NCBI GenBank assembly: GCA_027886175.1
Contig: JAJNNQ010000026.1
Location: 17,417,501-17,481,500, forward strand
DNA from: Phylloscopus collybita
Taxonomy: Eukaryota > Chordata > Aves > Passeriformes > Phylloscopidae
DNA: 64,000 bases
Direction: 5' to 3'
Position numbers and translations under genes: made by a program. Below, piece by piece: positions 1 to 11,664 of this stretch. Positions within the stretch are counted from its first letter, which is position 1. Every line of letters begins with the position of its first letter. Below the pieces are notes generated by a model, which did no database searches, was not told the origin of the DNA, and worked only from the letters and a program-made list of their open reading frames with translations.

Positions 1-1550
1 TAACATCTAACAGAACTTTGGTCTAAATGCTGAAAGGTGCAGTGTAAATGCTGTGGATGTCCTTTTTTTGTAGCACAAAAAAAGGACAATGCAGTTTGGG
101 TTTTTTTGGAAGTTGTTCAGTGCCTTGTCAAACTGAGGCCTTGGTATAGAGTTTGTGCAGTATAGGACTCTTTTTATCATCATTGTAGTCAGTGGAAACC
201 CTTTCCCCAAGCTGAGCATAGCTGGACTCCTTCCAGCCAACTTAATTGGCAGTCCTTGCTAAAGTTATGTGGAGGCATGTTTGCATATCTGCAAGTGCAG
301 TTAGTGCCCCAGACATAAAAAACCAAGAATGGGAATACATTCCGGTAAATTCTCTATTCAATTCTACTGAAAATATTGATTTAAATTGATTCCCTGCCTC
401 TACTGTTTTTCACTGAAAACAAACAAGAGGTCATTTTTAAGCCCTAAGGCCTATGAGCTTTGGTAATTATGGAAATTTTTTTTTGAACAACTTGAGAGAG
501 TAAATTGACTATGGTCAGGCAAGTTTATTAAAACCTGTATTAATAATATCCTAAATTCAGCCCTATTACTCAGCAAGTCACTAGGTCTGGAACACAGTCT
601 TAGCCATTCTTACAAGGTCACCCAGGTAATTTCCTCTGACATATGGCAGCAATTCGGCCTCCATTTCTTTTCCCACCAGGCTTATTTAACATACATATCA
701 GAGATGTGATTCTTTTATAGTACTATTGGCATAATGATAATGTCTTTATAATAATAGTGATTTTATATTTTATTAAAAACATTAATAGGGAATTACTGCT
801 CCTATGAAAACAGCAAAGAAGAAGAATTAATCATATGCTTTCATTCTGTAAATTCCATCTTTTGGAATCAAAATAACTGCAGTTACAATTTCTTTTTTAA
901 TATGCCAAATTTGAAATCAAACTGACCAAATTATTCTGATTGTTTAATGAACATGAGAATGGTGTACCTTTGACAATACAAAGTTTATGGTTGATTCCCA
1001 TTTTCACATCTATTTATGATGCAGTATTAAGCTATATCCATTCAATGTGGGAAAAATAATAAAAACATTCTTTATGCATTTTTGCTGCCATTAGCTGTTG
1101 GGTTCTTTTAAAACCTGTGTTTGGGAAACACATTTACATCTGAAAGAGTTTATGTAGAGAAGAACTCTCCAATTTCCCTCAATTTATCGATGCGTCTGAC
1201 AACCCTCAAGGGACAGCTTGGTTTTGTCCTGCAGACACCCTCATGCCTCAGGATTACAAACTCCCTCCAAGAGTAAATGTTTCTTCTCAGTTTTCAGGAC
1301 CAAAAAACCAGTTCTTCCCTTTCACTGGATGTTTTGTGTGGTCCAGTGTCTTCATCTCCTGCTCCTGAGTTCACTCTTCACCTGCTCACTGGTTGTCCTA
1401 TTGGATGAGGATCCAAGGCTTGTGAAAATTGCAGACCCATTAAGGATGAGGCTTGAAGAGCTGAGGCCTTGACAGTGTGAGAAAGAGAGGGAAGATAAAC
1501 CCATATAACTGTTTTAAGAGCTGATGTTTCACAAAAATTTCATGAAATTG
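1..1550. other. AT-rich non-coding DNA, no recognised feature
   Basis: I see no exon-like reading frame, no retroelement and no structured repeat here. The short open frames carry no recognisable domain and have composition typical of random AT-rich sequence. Confidence 0.7.
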
Positions 1551-1554
1551 AAAT

Positions 1555-2346
1555 GTTTCATGCTGATGACATGAAACTGTGGGAAGTGACTCATACACCT
1601 GAAGGCTGTGATGCTGTTGAGTGGGACCTTGGGCTGGAGAGTTGGGCAGAGAAAAACTAAATGAGATTCAACATGGGCAAATGTAGGGTCCTGTACCTGG
1701 AGAGGGATAACTCCTAATGCCAGTACATTGCCAGCTGGGGACTGACCTCCTACAGAGCAGCTTTGCAGAGAAGGATTTGCTATTCTTGGTGGATTACAAG
1801 ATGACCATGGGCTTGCAGCGTCCTTGTGGCCAGGAGGGCCAGTAGTATCCTGGAGAAACACGTGGCCACCAGGTGGAGGAAGGTGATCCTGCCCCTCTAC
1901 TGGTCCTAGTAAGGCCACGTCTGGAGTGCTATGTCCAGTTCTGGGTTCCTCTGTACAAGGAAGACAAGGAGCCATTGGAGAAGATCCAGCAGCGGACCCA
2001 AGAATGATGAAGAGCCTGGAGCATCTCTCTTATGAGGAAAGACTGAGGGAATTGGGCCAGTTTAGTGGAGCACAGCCAAAGGATGAGGAGCAATGACCAT
2101 AACTTAAACACAGGAAATTCCACCTCAACATGAGGAACAACTTCTTTACATTGAGGATGGCAGAGCCCTGGAACAGGCTGCCCAGGGAGGTCATGCAGTT
2201 TCCTCTCTAGAGTTCCCTCTCTAGAGACATTCAAAACCTACCTGGAGGTGTTCCCATGTAACCTGCTCCAGGTGACCCTGCCTGGGCAGAGGGTTGGACT
2301 GGAGGATGGATCCCTTCCAATCCTAAGGATTCTGTGATTCTGTGAC
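1555..2346 (+). mobile_element. CR1 LINE fragment, copy 1 (3' end)
   Basis: This is the 3' part of a CR1 non-LTR retrotransposon, 5'-truncated as most CR1 copies are. It begins inside the reverse transcriptase region just before the active-site aspartate pair: around 1,568-1,585 it encodes a remnant HADDMKLW where the family has an aromatic-Ala-Asp-Asp motif. It then runs through the C-terminal RT region and the 3' UTR, where the stretches for GTCCAGTTCTGGG and GAACAGGCTGCCCAGGGAGG are typical. It ends in the CR1 hallmark of short tandem ATTCTGTGA units at 2,327-2,346 instead of poly(A). Stops and frameshifts run through the coding part, so it is dead. The element is moderately diverged from the consensus I remember; the subfamily cannot be assigned by eye. 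The 5' boundary is uncertain by tens of bases. Confidence 0.93.
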
Positions 2347-2349
2347 TCA

Positions 2350-5300
2350 GAAGACCATTCTCATAAACACACACAATGGGTCACTCTCACACACCGTTTC
2401 TGTCCAAGGGGCACATTACCATTAGGTCCTCGAAACACAGATGGAACAGGGAGAAAAGGATGTGTACTCTTACTGGGTGGGATTCATCTCACTTAACTTT
2501 AGACATCTAAAATTATTCATCTCAGTTAGTCAACTGTGACTACCCTCAAATCAGAGGTAGCAGAGAGAAATAGGTGCATCTGAAATGCATTTATCCTTCC
2601 TACCTTAAAAGAAGATGAATTTTTCTTTGGAATTACTGCTTCTTTTCATTGATTATAAAGGGGAATGTGAAGTAAATAACTCAGACAACTGACTTCTAGA
2701 TATCTGAAAGTTAGGAACTATGAATCTCTTCCTTTCCTTAGCCCTGAGAGGGACTGATTTGCACCCCTTGAACTTTGAATGAAAATGGTACTTAAGGTCT
2801 GGTTGTATTTCAGTTGAAGATTTTCCAGTAATTGCTGTTAAATTGAAATGTGAGATGTTTTGTGTATAAATTATTAAAAAGAAATAAAATAAATATTTAG
2901 GGGGAATAGAAAACTGTACTAGTACCCTGGAAAACCCTGTGCAGTGAAAAATCTTTCCAGATTTAATTTTAGTGTTCTAGATTAGCTAATTCCCTAATAA
3001 TAAGAATAGTACTTCATGGCTCTAAAACAATCTTAAAGTAATTGATTCCATAAGTCCTAGGACTTTGAAAGTCCTTGAAAGATTTGAATTAAAAATGAAT
3101 TATTTTTGACTGTGATAAAAATATGGTTCTGACTATATTCCCAAAGTTAGTGCATTGAATTTAGCTTTCAAGATTGGTCAGGGTAGAATTATTTTTTTTC
3201 TTCTGAATTAGAGTCATAAATTTATTGAGGAAAAAATGTACCATCATTCTGATCAGTATCTTCATGGTAACAGTATTTCATGAGGGTATAAAAGATCATA
3301 TAATTTCTTTTCTCAGTTTCTTTTTTGAATTGGACAGATTTAAATAACAGCTTTCATGAAAACCCTCAAAGCCTAATGCTATAAGGTGCATGGGAGGAAG
3401 TTAACTTTTTAAGGATGGTTACTGCAACTGAATTAATCATTGGGCTGGGATGCAAAAAAAAAAAATATCTCAGAATTCCTCCATTTCATTAAAAAGGTAT
3501 TTAAATCTTAGTCTACAAATGCTAATCTATAGATGTGGCAGCATTCGTTCTGTTTTTTACAATGCGTGGTTTCATTCTCCTTTTTATCTTATTCAAAAAA
3601 GAGAAACAAAGCACCAAAGTTAAATATATGTATGTTTCTATATGTAAAAGTAGCCAGTAATTATTAACTGAAAGGTTTTGTGCTGTGCCTATTCAATTAC
3701 AAATTTTTACAAAGATATAATGCACCTCAATATAGTCTGGATGTTGAAATTTGTGTGCTGAGACATGTCCAGAAAGAAAAATTTGAGGGGTTTTGTTTGC
3801 TAGAGCTTTTTGTTTATTTACTGTTTTAACTGGATAAAGAGGATCTTCTGTTGGTTATTTTGGAAACATTTAGTCAAAGAGGAACATTTGGCAGCAAAAA
3901 CTCACTCTAAATTTATCAATATATATATTTGGACAAACATTTCCAGATGGTTTTCTGGGTCTTGGACTTTCACAAAGCTACACAAAACAAACACTTGTCT
4001 CTATGAAATATTCTAGTTATGAAAGGTTATTTTTTCCAGTCACTGAAGTGATGTTTTTAGTCAGTCTTGATCTGGTAAAACAGAAAAAATAATCCCTCCA
4101 GCAAATTGAACTTACACTTTTTATGTTTAAACACAGCAGGGAGTCAAGTCTGTCCCAGGTATCTGCAGTTTTTATGGGCTCTGCAATGTATCAGAACATA
4201 TACATATAACAGTAGACATGACAATAGCTCTGTGTAGAAAAAATAAGTCTCTTCAAAGCTGTATAATCTGATGATTTCAAAAGACAAATTTTCCTGGAAC
4301 ATCTCCCTAAGTTTTTGTAAACTGATGCAATTATTAAGAGCCTCTTTTTTTATCCCTTTATATAGGCTCAGATGCAGATAAAGGATGAAGTTCAGCTTTC
4401 ACATGCTAAAAATCCATGGGGTTGAGATGGGAAAAGCTTTAAGTCTGGTCTTGGTGCTGTACTGGGAAAGGAAGGATATGAGTACTTGCTTGAGGTTTTG
4501 TGCTAGTGAGTTTTTGTTTCGTTTTGTTTTGTTATTGCCAGTTCTATATTTTTCCAAAGTGATTTGGTCAAGTGACTTTGCAGTGAAGTGCAAACTATAG
4601 ATACTGGGGATCAGTTGAAATAACAGTCCAAAACCTTTGGCTTTTGTTCTTAGAAAAGAATATAATCTGAGGGGAAAGAATCCCACACAACCCCTCTGAA
4701 AACCTTAAACCCACAAGTCTTTTAGGAAGAGTTAGTTTTTTGCAGGTAGATCTCTGAAAGAGACTCTTACCCTTGTGTACTGACGTACTCTTAACATATC
4801 ACTCCTTCAGATGCAATTCCTATCAATCACACTCTATAAGAAGCTTCAAACTGAATATCAAACTCAAGTTTTCAAAGACCGAATTTACCCTGAATTTGTT
4901 GATTGATTTGTTCTCTGCTTGCATGAGAATCTTAATCAACATTTTTTAAAACCCTATAATTCATTTTGCTTTCTCCTCCAAAAAAGGTAGGAGCAACTGG
5001 AAGTTAACATTAATTACTCTATAGATGATGTGCAATCTATCAAGATAAATTTGTAGTAGTTTTCTTGTCTAGTTACCCATTCTCCATGTCTGAGTTGTAT
5101 GTTCTCATATATAGGTACTAATGAGATTACTGTGAAAGAGGATCAAGTTGGCATCAGTCCCTGCAGCTCTGTAGGGCTGTCTGTGTGATTTTGGAACCCA
5201 TGTGACATGGACTTGGATGATTTGACTCACCACTGAGAGCAAAACACTTCATCATTAATCTGTTGGGAGGAATTAGAGATGGCAGAGCTGGACAAACTGA

Positions 5301-7660
5301 ACAACAGTGTGGATGAATTTACAGGAATCAAGTTTACTGACTTAAATATAAAATTCATGCTTTAAAAGGCTTACAGGGAAAAGCACCTTACTCAATCAAA
5401 TTAAGTTCTTGACTTTTCCATGATCAGTGAATATGATACAAAGAGTACAACCTGTAAAGCTCTTCCACATCTCTCCAGCAGCCTGTCTTATCTCACTCTG
5501 TTATGTCACTCAAGGACTTGACCTTTTCTGGTTTCTGGTATTTATTGTACAAAATTATGGTGTTTTTAGCACCTGGTCTCACAACTTCCAGCTCTTTTTC
5601 ATTCTCCCTGCCATCTGTAATATTTCCCAGCTCCTGGTCTATGAAGTCTGTAGTGTATAGTTAAAGAGTAAGGTCTATTAGAGTACATTACAGTTTTTAT
5701 TATGCTGATGTTAGAAGTTGAACTGTGAGGACTGAAAAGCTAAGGTTCCTACTTCACTCTGCCAACATACCTTCAGTCTTGTTATCCTTGACTTGAGCTT
5801 TTCTTAGCACAAATTATTGATTGTACCCAGTCATGCTAATTTGTGTTTCTGACATTGAACAGAATATAACAAAATATCAGAACCTTCTTTGGTCAAGTCA
5901 TGAGAAAGAAATTAAACTTGGGTTCTTGACACGATACAGTAGAACTGAAGTCTAGCATAACCTTGAGGAAAAATTCATACGGTTTGCTTAAATTTCTATA
6001 CATTTTGATTATAGGGGTGATGTAGTATAATGATGAGACCTCATTGTACTACAAATTGTTTCTTGGGATCAAACTATTAATTGATAAAATCTTTGACAGA
6101 ATGCTTCTATAGAAGTTTTAAGAAGTTTAATTCAATTTGATTTCTGAAATTAAGAAGTAAATATCAATCATCAGTGCCTTATTTAAGACAAGGAAAAAAG
6201 TTAGTTTTAGGAAATGCAGCAGTTTGTGCTTATGAAAAAACATAGATTTTAAATTAAATCTTTGAAAGCAAAAGTAATATCATTGCTTTCAAATTCCTAA
6301 AATTTAATCTAACTGACTTGACTGTGCCTACAAGACTCTAGTTTAGCTTTCAGTCCTTCACTGTACATATTTGTCCCTGACTCAAATTTTCAGACAAGAA
6401 AATTAGAAGAAGGTTTGAACCCTTTCTAAAAGTGTTCATAAATTCTGGATAATGGAGTAGGATTTCAGATTGAATTCTCAAACCAAGGTAACTCTATGGT
6501 TCTGGAGCACATTATAAAGAAAGCCTCATTTGAGACTTACTCATTTGGCTCATTTGAGGATGTATGGAAGAGAAATCAGTGGAATTCAAACCTTGTTATT
6601 TCCGGGTCTGTGCTGACAAGGCTGTCATTACTATAAAACAAGGCTTGTGCTAAAGAAAACACATAGTACTGACACAATTAGCTCTGGATGGCACTTACCT
6701 CATGCTCAGATTTAGAGAATTTTTTATTACATCATGTGGATTTCCTTTGATACTATGCTACAAATCCCAAAGATTTCCTGTGGCCTCAAATTGATTTGAA
6801 TCACTTTTAGGGTCATATTTAGAAACAATTTTTGGTAATAAAATCCAAAGAAATTAACAAGAATAACAATTAATGAGAACAAACTTGGAGAACAATTGTT
6901 GAAGTAAAGCTACAAAAACATGAAGACAGTCAGAGGGAAAAGGAAAAAAATTAAAATTAATTTGAAAACTGAAAATAACACTAGATTTTATCTTCTGTTT
7001 TAAGACTGAATCAAGGAATATTTTGTGATCTTTTATAATCATGAGTGAGATTTTCCCTCCAAAAATCATCTCATCCATTTTTCTGCTGGAACTGCTTGCA
7101 CAAATGGCTTCTCACAAGTGTGAGAAATGGGTTCAAACTTACTGGCCCATATCACTGGAATAGGAGAAAAATAAACTGGATTTTTACTTGAGAGCAAATG
7201 CATCTGTTGTCTTCATGCCTGGACTTGAGCTGTCTGAGGACATGAGCTTAAGTAGCAAAACTATAAAACCTAACACTGATTACACTAATCCTCCTGAAAT
7301 CCATGCAGACTTGCCTAGCATCCTGTGTATAATGTTTCATATAAAACAGTGAACTGAGAAAACTTTAAGCTTGCCAATCCTGTAATATATTTAGGTGCAT
7401 TTCCCAATGCCTCTGATCTTTCAGAAGGAAAAAAAAAATCACCTTCCTGACACATCAAAAAGCAACACAACACCAAAGCAATGACACGTTTGATTCTGAG
7501 ATGTGTGTCTTGTTTACTTGGATTTTGTAAAAGACTTAGTGACTGGTATGGAAGAAATTAAAATATATAGGAGCAGCATTCACAGGTGTGAGCACTTGAA
7601 CTGCAGTGAAAATGTATGGTTCCCTAGTATAGAGAGGTGGCTATAGAGAGCAGTTTGTCA
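2350..7660. other. AT-rich non-coding DNA, no recognised feature
   Basis: I found no transposon, RNA gene, splice-flanked exon or tandem array here. The open frames at 3,810-4,016, 4,385-4,686, 5,427-5,660 and 6,854-7,078 are short, AT-driven and without domain signal. Very old repeats beyond recognition by eye could be present. Confidence 0.6.
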
Positions 7661-7664
7661 CCGA

Positions 7665-8280
7665 AACCGTCTACCAGGGAGACCCGTTTGCATGTGTGGC
7701 TCTCTGAGTATGAGGCAACTGGGACAGCAGGTGATGCAGGGACCAGCTACTGCTTAAACCAGGTGTTTAAGGCCAGTTGCTAGAGAGATCCTGTGTGTGT
7801 GTGTGCATGTGTCTGTCTGTGTCTCTGTGAGTGAGGGGCTCTGTACTGGCTACTGGATTGGGGCTGTGGCCCCAGGGAGCTCCTATGTGCAGGAACCAGC
7901 AACTGAGTAGACTGGGACCCAGTGGCAGCTACCAGGCAGACTCTGCTGTAGTGCACCATACTGCATGTATTCAGGTGTAGTTTTCAGTGCCTTTCTTTCT
8001 GCTCAGCCATAGAGGAGAGCAGGATGAGGTCGCCAGTGCTGTTTGCGATGGCATGAGTGCCATGTTTTCTGTCTGGGATGGTCTGTGTGGCTGTGTGAGC
8101 ACTTCCTGAAGCCCTGGGTGCATGTGTGTGTGTGTGCTCACTGGGAATAAGTGCTCAGACTCGCTACTGGCTGGACCTGGGGGCATAGAGCTCACCTCTC
8201 CCTTAGCAGCTTGCTGGGTGCACTAACCCCATACACTGTGGTGGCTCTGCTTCTCATACAGCCCTGCAGCGAGGGCCTGA
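7665..8280. repeat. Imperfect ~153-bp tandem repeat in a GC-richer patch
   Basis: Two pairs of anchors recur at nearly the same offset. GCAGGGACCAGCTACTG at 7,736-7,752 resembles GCAGGAACCAGCAACTG at 7,889-7,905 (offset 153). CAGTTGCTAGAGAGATCC at 7,774 resembles CAGCTACCAGGCAGACTC at 7,926 (offset 152). A further relative of the TACTGGCTACTGG segment (about 7,844-7,856) appears near 8,163-8,175 next to another TG-rich run. (GT)n segments lie at 7,791-7,806 and 8,123-8,136. The patch is visibly richer in G and C than its flanks. I see a decayed low-copy minisatellite; I do not recognise it as a known family. Confidence 0.5.
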
Positions 8281-8617
8281 GGTTAAGTGGAATAAATTAT
8301 GAGCCTGAAGTTATAAAACATAGTGGCTGACTGCAAAAATAGCCCTGAAATCCACATGTATTTGTTTATCCTTATAATACTGCTTCAAATATAAGTTCTA
8401 AATGGTGAAGTCTGACCCATTTCCATTTGGGGCATGTCAAAAGCAGGTGCTGTTTATGTACGTGTCCTTATAGCAACATTCTTATAGCCTCTTGTAAAAT
8501 AGGGATAATGGCATTACTTTCTTTAGGAAAATTAAAGAAATTTATTTTCTTTATAAAAAAGAAAACTCCTCCTCAATACTTTCATTGCTATGCTGGATTA
8601 AAATTTCCTCAGAACAC

Positions 8618-8728
8618 AAACAAACAAACAAAAAATGAAAAAAACCACCACCACCACCCCAAAAAAACCCCAAATCAAAATCAAACAAACCAACCCCACC
8701 CTCCCTGCCCCCACAAAAACCCCCCACC
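8618..8728 (+). repeat. A/C-rich low-complexity tract
   Basis: The + strand is almost entirely A and C: (CAAA)n, then (CCA)n, then runs of C4-C6 alternating with A runs. The open frame over it (8,427-8,735, ending in a His/Pro/Asn/Lys-rich tail) follows from the composition and is not a gene. Confidence 0.85.
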
Positions 8729-8734
8729 TATATA

Positions 8735-11265
8735 ACACACATCATGTCTAATTTTGCTGCAATGGTTTTCATTTAAAATAAAAAGAAAGAGTGAACTTGA
8801 CATATCCTTTTCTCACTTGAGTTTTTCACCCCATCTTCTATGCAAGAATCAGTGTATGTAGCATTTGTTTTGTAATGTATTTCTGTCTGCAGTCATACAG
8901 TAATACAGAAGGAGGGAGTTACAGGCTTTTTTGCAGACTACTTTCAAATCTTTCTTGGTTCACAAATACTCCACAGATTACAGGTGGAAAAATGTTGCTT
9001 GAAAACAGTTTGAGATCTTGTGATGGAAGCAATACATAGGAGCAAAGTAGTAGTACCAGCAAAGAAGATCGCTGCAAACATCATGTGTGCTTTAGCTATG
9101 AATTCACACCCTGTAGGCAAAAACAACCTTGCTTCTTTGGCATAAAAGCAGTGTTTTAGTCTCAAACAAAATGCTCTTTTGTAGCAGCACAAAGTAAATT
9201 TTAAAAATGAATTATTAAGAATTCTACTGCATTGAACATTAACATTTCTGAAGAGACAAAACCCCTCCTCTGCCACAATGAGAAAATACTCAGCATTTAC
9301 CTCGGTTGCCTTTAGGATTAGCAGGAGTTTAGCTCTATATTTCCACGGAAGCAGAGGTGAGGTAGAGCTGAAAACTTTCCAAAATTCCCTCTCAGCTATT
9401 TCTTTTTCCCATGTGTAGTCCCAAAAGAGAACAAACAAAACAGAATAAAGGGAAGATTCCCAACAATCTCTGAACTGTTTCCCTGCTTCCTGCCGTTCAT
9501 GAAGAACTTCTGCATGGCCTCATAAATTCTGTGGTCAGAGACAAATTCCTTGAATTTCTTCCACTGTGGAATCACTGGGGAGCCACAGCATGCCAACAGT
9601 CTGCTGAGGAATGGTCCACACACAATCAATGGGAAGTTTTGTGTTTGGGAGCTGGTGGCAGAACATACCCCACAGATCTGCCATAAACTCATTGCTCTGT
9701 TGCATCAAAACAGTTTGTTATATTTACGTACCAGCTAGAACTAATGACTAGTTCTTTGAGGTCTTGGTTATCATATGAATCATGACCTAGTGAGCTAAGT
9801 AGAGGACCAGGATAGGAATATTGAAGATCTAAGCTTGGCTTTATGCTTGCTTTTCTCTTAGGGTCAAATAAGAAAACAAGCTTTTCTCACATTAAGAAAA
9901 AGACAGGGATTCCTATTGAAAGTATTTGTTTACATGATGTCATTCAAATCTTAAACTCATACAATTATGCATATTATTACCACTCTTTCTTTTTTTTCTT
10001 TTCTTTTTTTTTCTTTTAAGTAGCAAAGGGCTACTTAAGGGCTTGGTGGAATGGCTTGGAAAAAACTCACTTTAAGAGAAAGTTTGGGAAATCTGTTTAA
10101 GACAGGAGCAGTGGTAAAAACCGTATATAAAACAAACAAAACAAAACAAATATATTTAAAAAATGCACGATCATAAACATTCTTCCTCCTCTGTGGCATA
10201 AAATGTAAAAAATGAAACAAAGAAAATTTTGAAGTCATTAAAAAGGAAATGTTTTAAAGCTTAACAAAAAGTTCAGCTGTGGAACTCTATGGGATATTGT
10301 TGAACCAAAGTGTTAGCACAAACGGAATGGCATGAATATGATTGCAGATCCACTACAGCTTAACAGCTCTTCTGTAAGTGGACAGAAATAAAATGCTTTC
10401 AGATGAACAGTTAAAACCAATAGATTCATGCAAAATGGTGGGGGTTTTAGACATGATATCTAATTATAGAAATTGTACACCATTTTCCTAGGAATGAAGT
10501 GCAGTTTTTGTGTCACAAAGATATCATACAATAAACATTTGGTAAAAATATAATAATATCACATCATATAACATCACTCAACGAGCACAGTATCATATAC
10601 AAGTCTTTCATGAGTCTTCTAAGGGTTTTTGTGAGAAGAAGAATATAATCTTTTAAGGAAGGTTCATCTTTCATACAGACATCACCTCAGAATTTCTTTG
10701 TTTTAATTTTTGGTAATGTCAGTCCAAACTGAAAGGGGGACTAGAAACAAGAAACATAATTAGATTAAAGAAGAGGGGTGGTTCTTCAGAATTCAAAAGC
10801 CAATGGTAGAGACCAGAGATGAGGATCCATACACAATGAAGAATTAGAGAGGCATGAAATATGGCTAAATATAAGAGAGGTTTTAAAATCAAAACCTGGG
10901 TATTGATGGGGAATAGAAATCAGATAAGAAGAGACAAGTGACAAAACAGAATGATTAAGAGAATTGACATTCTTAAAGAAAACAAGAAATTTAATAATTA
11001 AAATATCTCCTGTCAAAAGAATAAAAAAGGACAAGTGAAAGAAAATAAATGAGTAAAGCAAAAGTCAAATCAAACAAAGGAACTGTGATCAAATAAAACT
11101 GGCAACTGAGTTTGGATTTCTAAAAGTTCAACACAGAACATTACACTCCTTTTGTCTTCTTGTTTCTTTGTGTTTAATAACACAATCAGAGAAGTCACTT
11201 ATTTAATTACAGTCTCTCTTCTTGCCTTCACTATTCACATAATTTCTATGTTTGGTAAGACTTAC
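8735..11265. other. Non-coding DNA with one weak protein-like stretch
   Basis: The only point of note is the minus strand between about 9,720 and 8,944. Two overlapping frames there read like decayed coding sequence, including a 164-codon open frame (9,438-8,944), the longest in the window outside low-complexity DNA. I could not match it to a family, so it is treated as a finding and not as a gene. A T-rich, C-interrupted run lies at 9,985-10,018. Nothing else was recognised. Confidence 0.5.
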
Positions 11266-11270
11266 CCATG

Positions 11271-11345
11271 GGATCTCAAGCAAATCACTTAACTCTTCTC
11301 TCACCTCTGCTCCCTCATCTAAAAACAGTGAATATAAAGTGTCTC
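11271..11345 (+). mobile_element. MIR-type SINE relic
   Basis: The order of segments, ATCTCAAGCAAATCACTTAA, then a pyrimidine-rich part, then CCTCATCTAAAAACAG, follows the central part of the amniote MIR core-SINE (a caagtcacttaac block followed by cctcatctgtaaaatg). It is short and diverged. It sits 160 bp before a second, clearer MIR relic in the same orientation; the two could be parts of one element split by the T-rich insertion at about 11,349-11,400, or two separate copies. Confidence 0.55.
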
Positions 11346-11504
11346 CTCTTTTTTTTTTTTTTCCAAGAGGGTTTATTTTTTATTTTTATTCTATTTTCTT
11401 AAGCAACAAACCTTGTTTGAACACCTGTTAATTTTCACAACTGCTCCATGCAAGCCCATGAGCCAGAGGGGCTTTGTTTTCTGTTCTCCACATTGCTACT
11501 CATT

Positions 11505-11660
11505 TCTTGCCTGACTCCGGATAGGTCACTTAACCTCTGTGGGCTTCTGCTTCCCCATTCATATGGTGGGATAATACTGACCTACCTTCAGAGAGGGATG
11601 TGAGGCTAAATTAGTGTTTAGAAAGGACTGCTGAAGTACAAGGTGTAAAGTATTATTATG
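11505..11660 (+). mobile_element. MIR-type SINE relic
   Basis: This copy can be followed over about 150 bp: the segment GATAGGTCACTTAACCTCTG, a TTCTGCTTCCCCATTCAT block, GGTGGGATAATACTGACCTA, then GGGATGTGAGGCTAAATTAG and a GGTGTAAAGTATTATTAT end. This is the order of the MIR core and 3' half (a tRNA-derived SINE mobilised by L2). MIR relics are found in birds as well as mammals and are very old, so this copy is ancient. Confidence 0.75.
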
Positions 11661-11664
11661 CTGA

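Noticed and set aside
1866..1879. CCACCAGGTGGAGG resembling a CTCF core
   Set aside because: It has A in place of an important C in the GGC part and is ordinary sequence of the CR1 family at this position.
1529..2234. Two minus-strand open frames of 148 and 101 codons
   Set aside because: They are antisense to CR1 copy 1.
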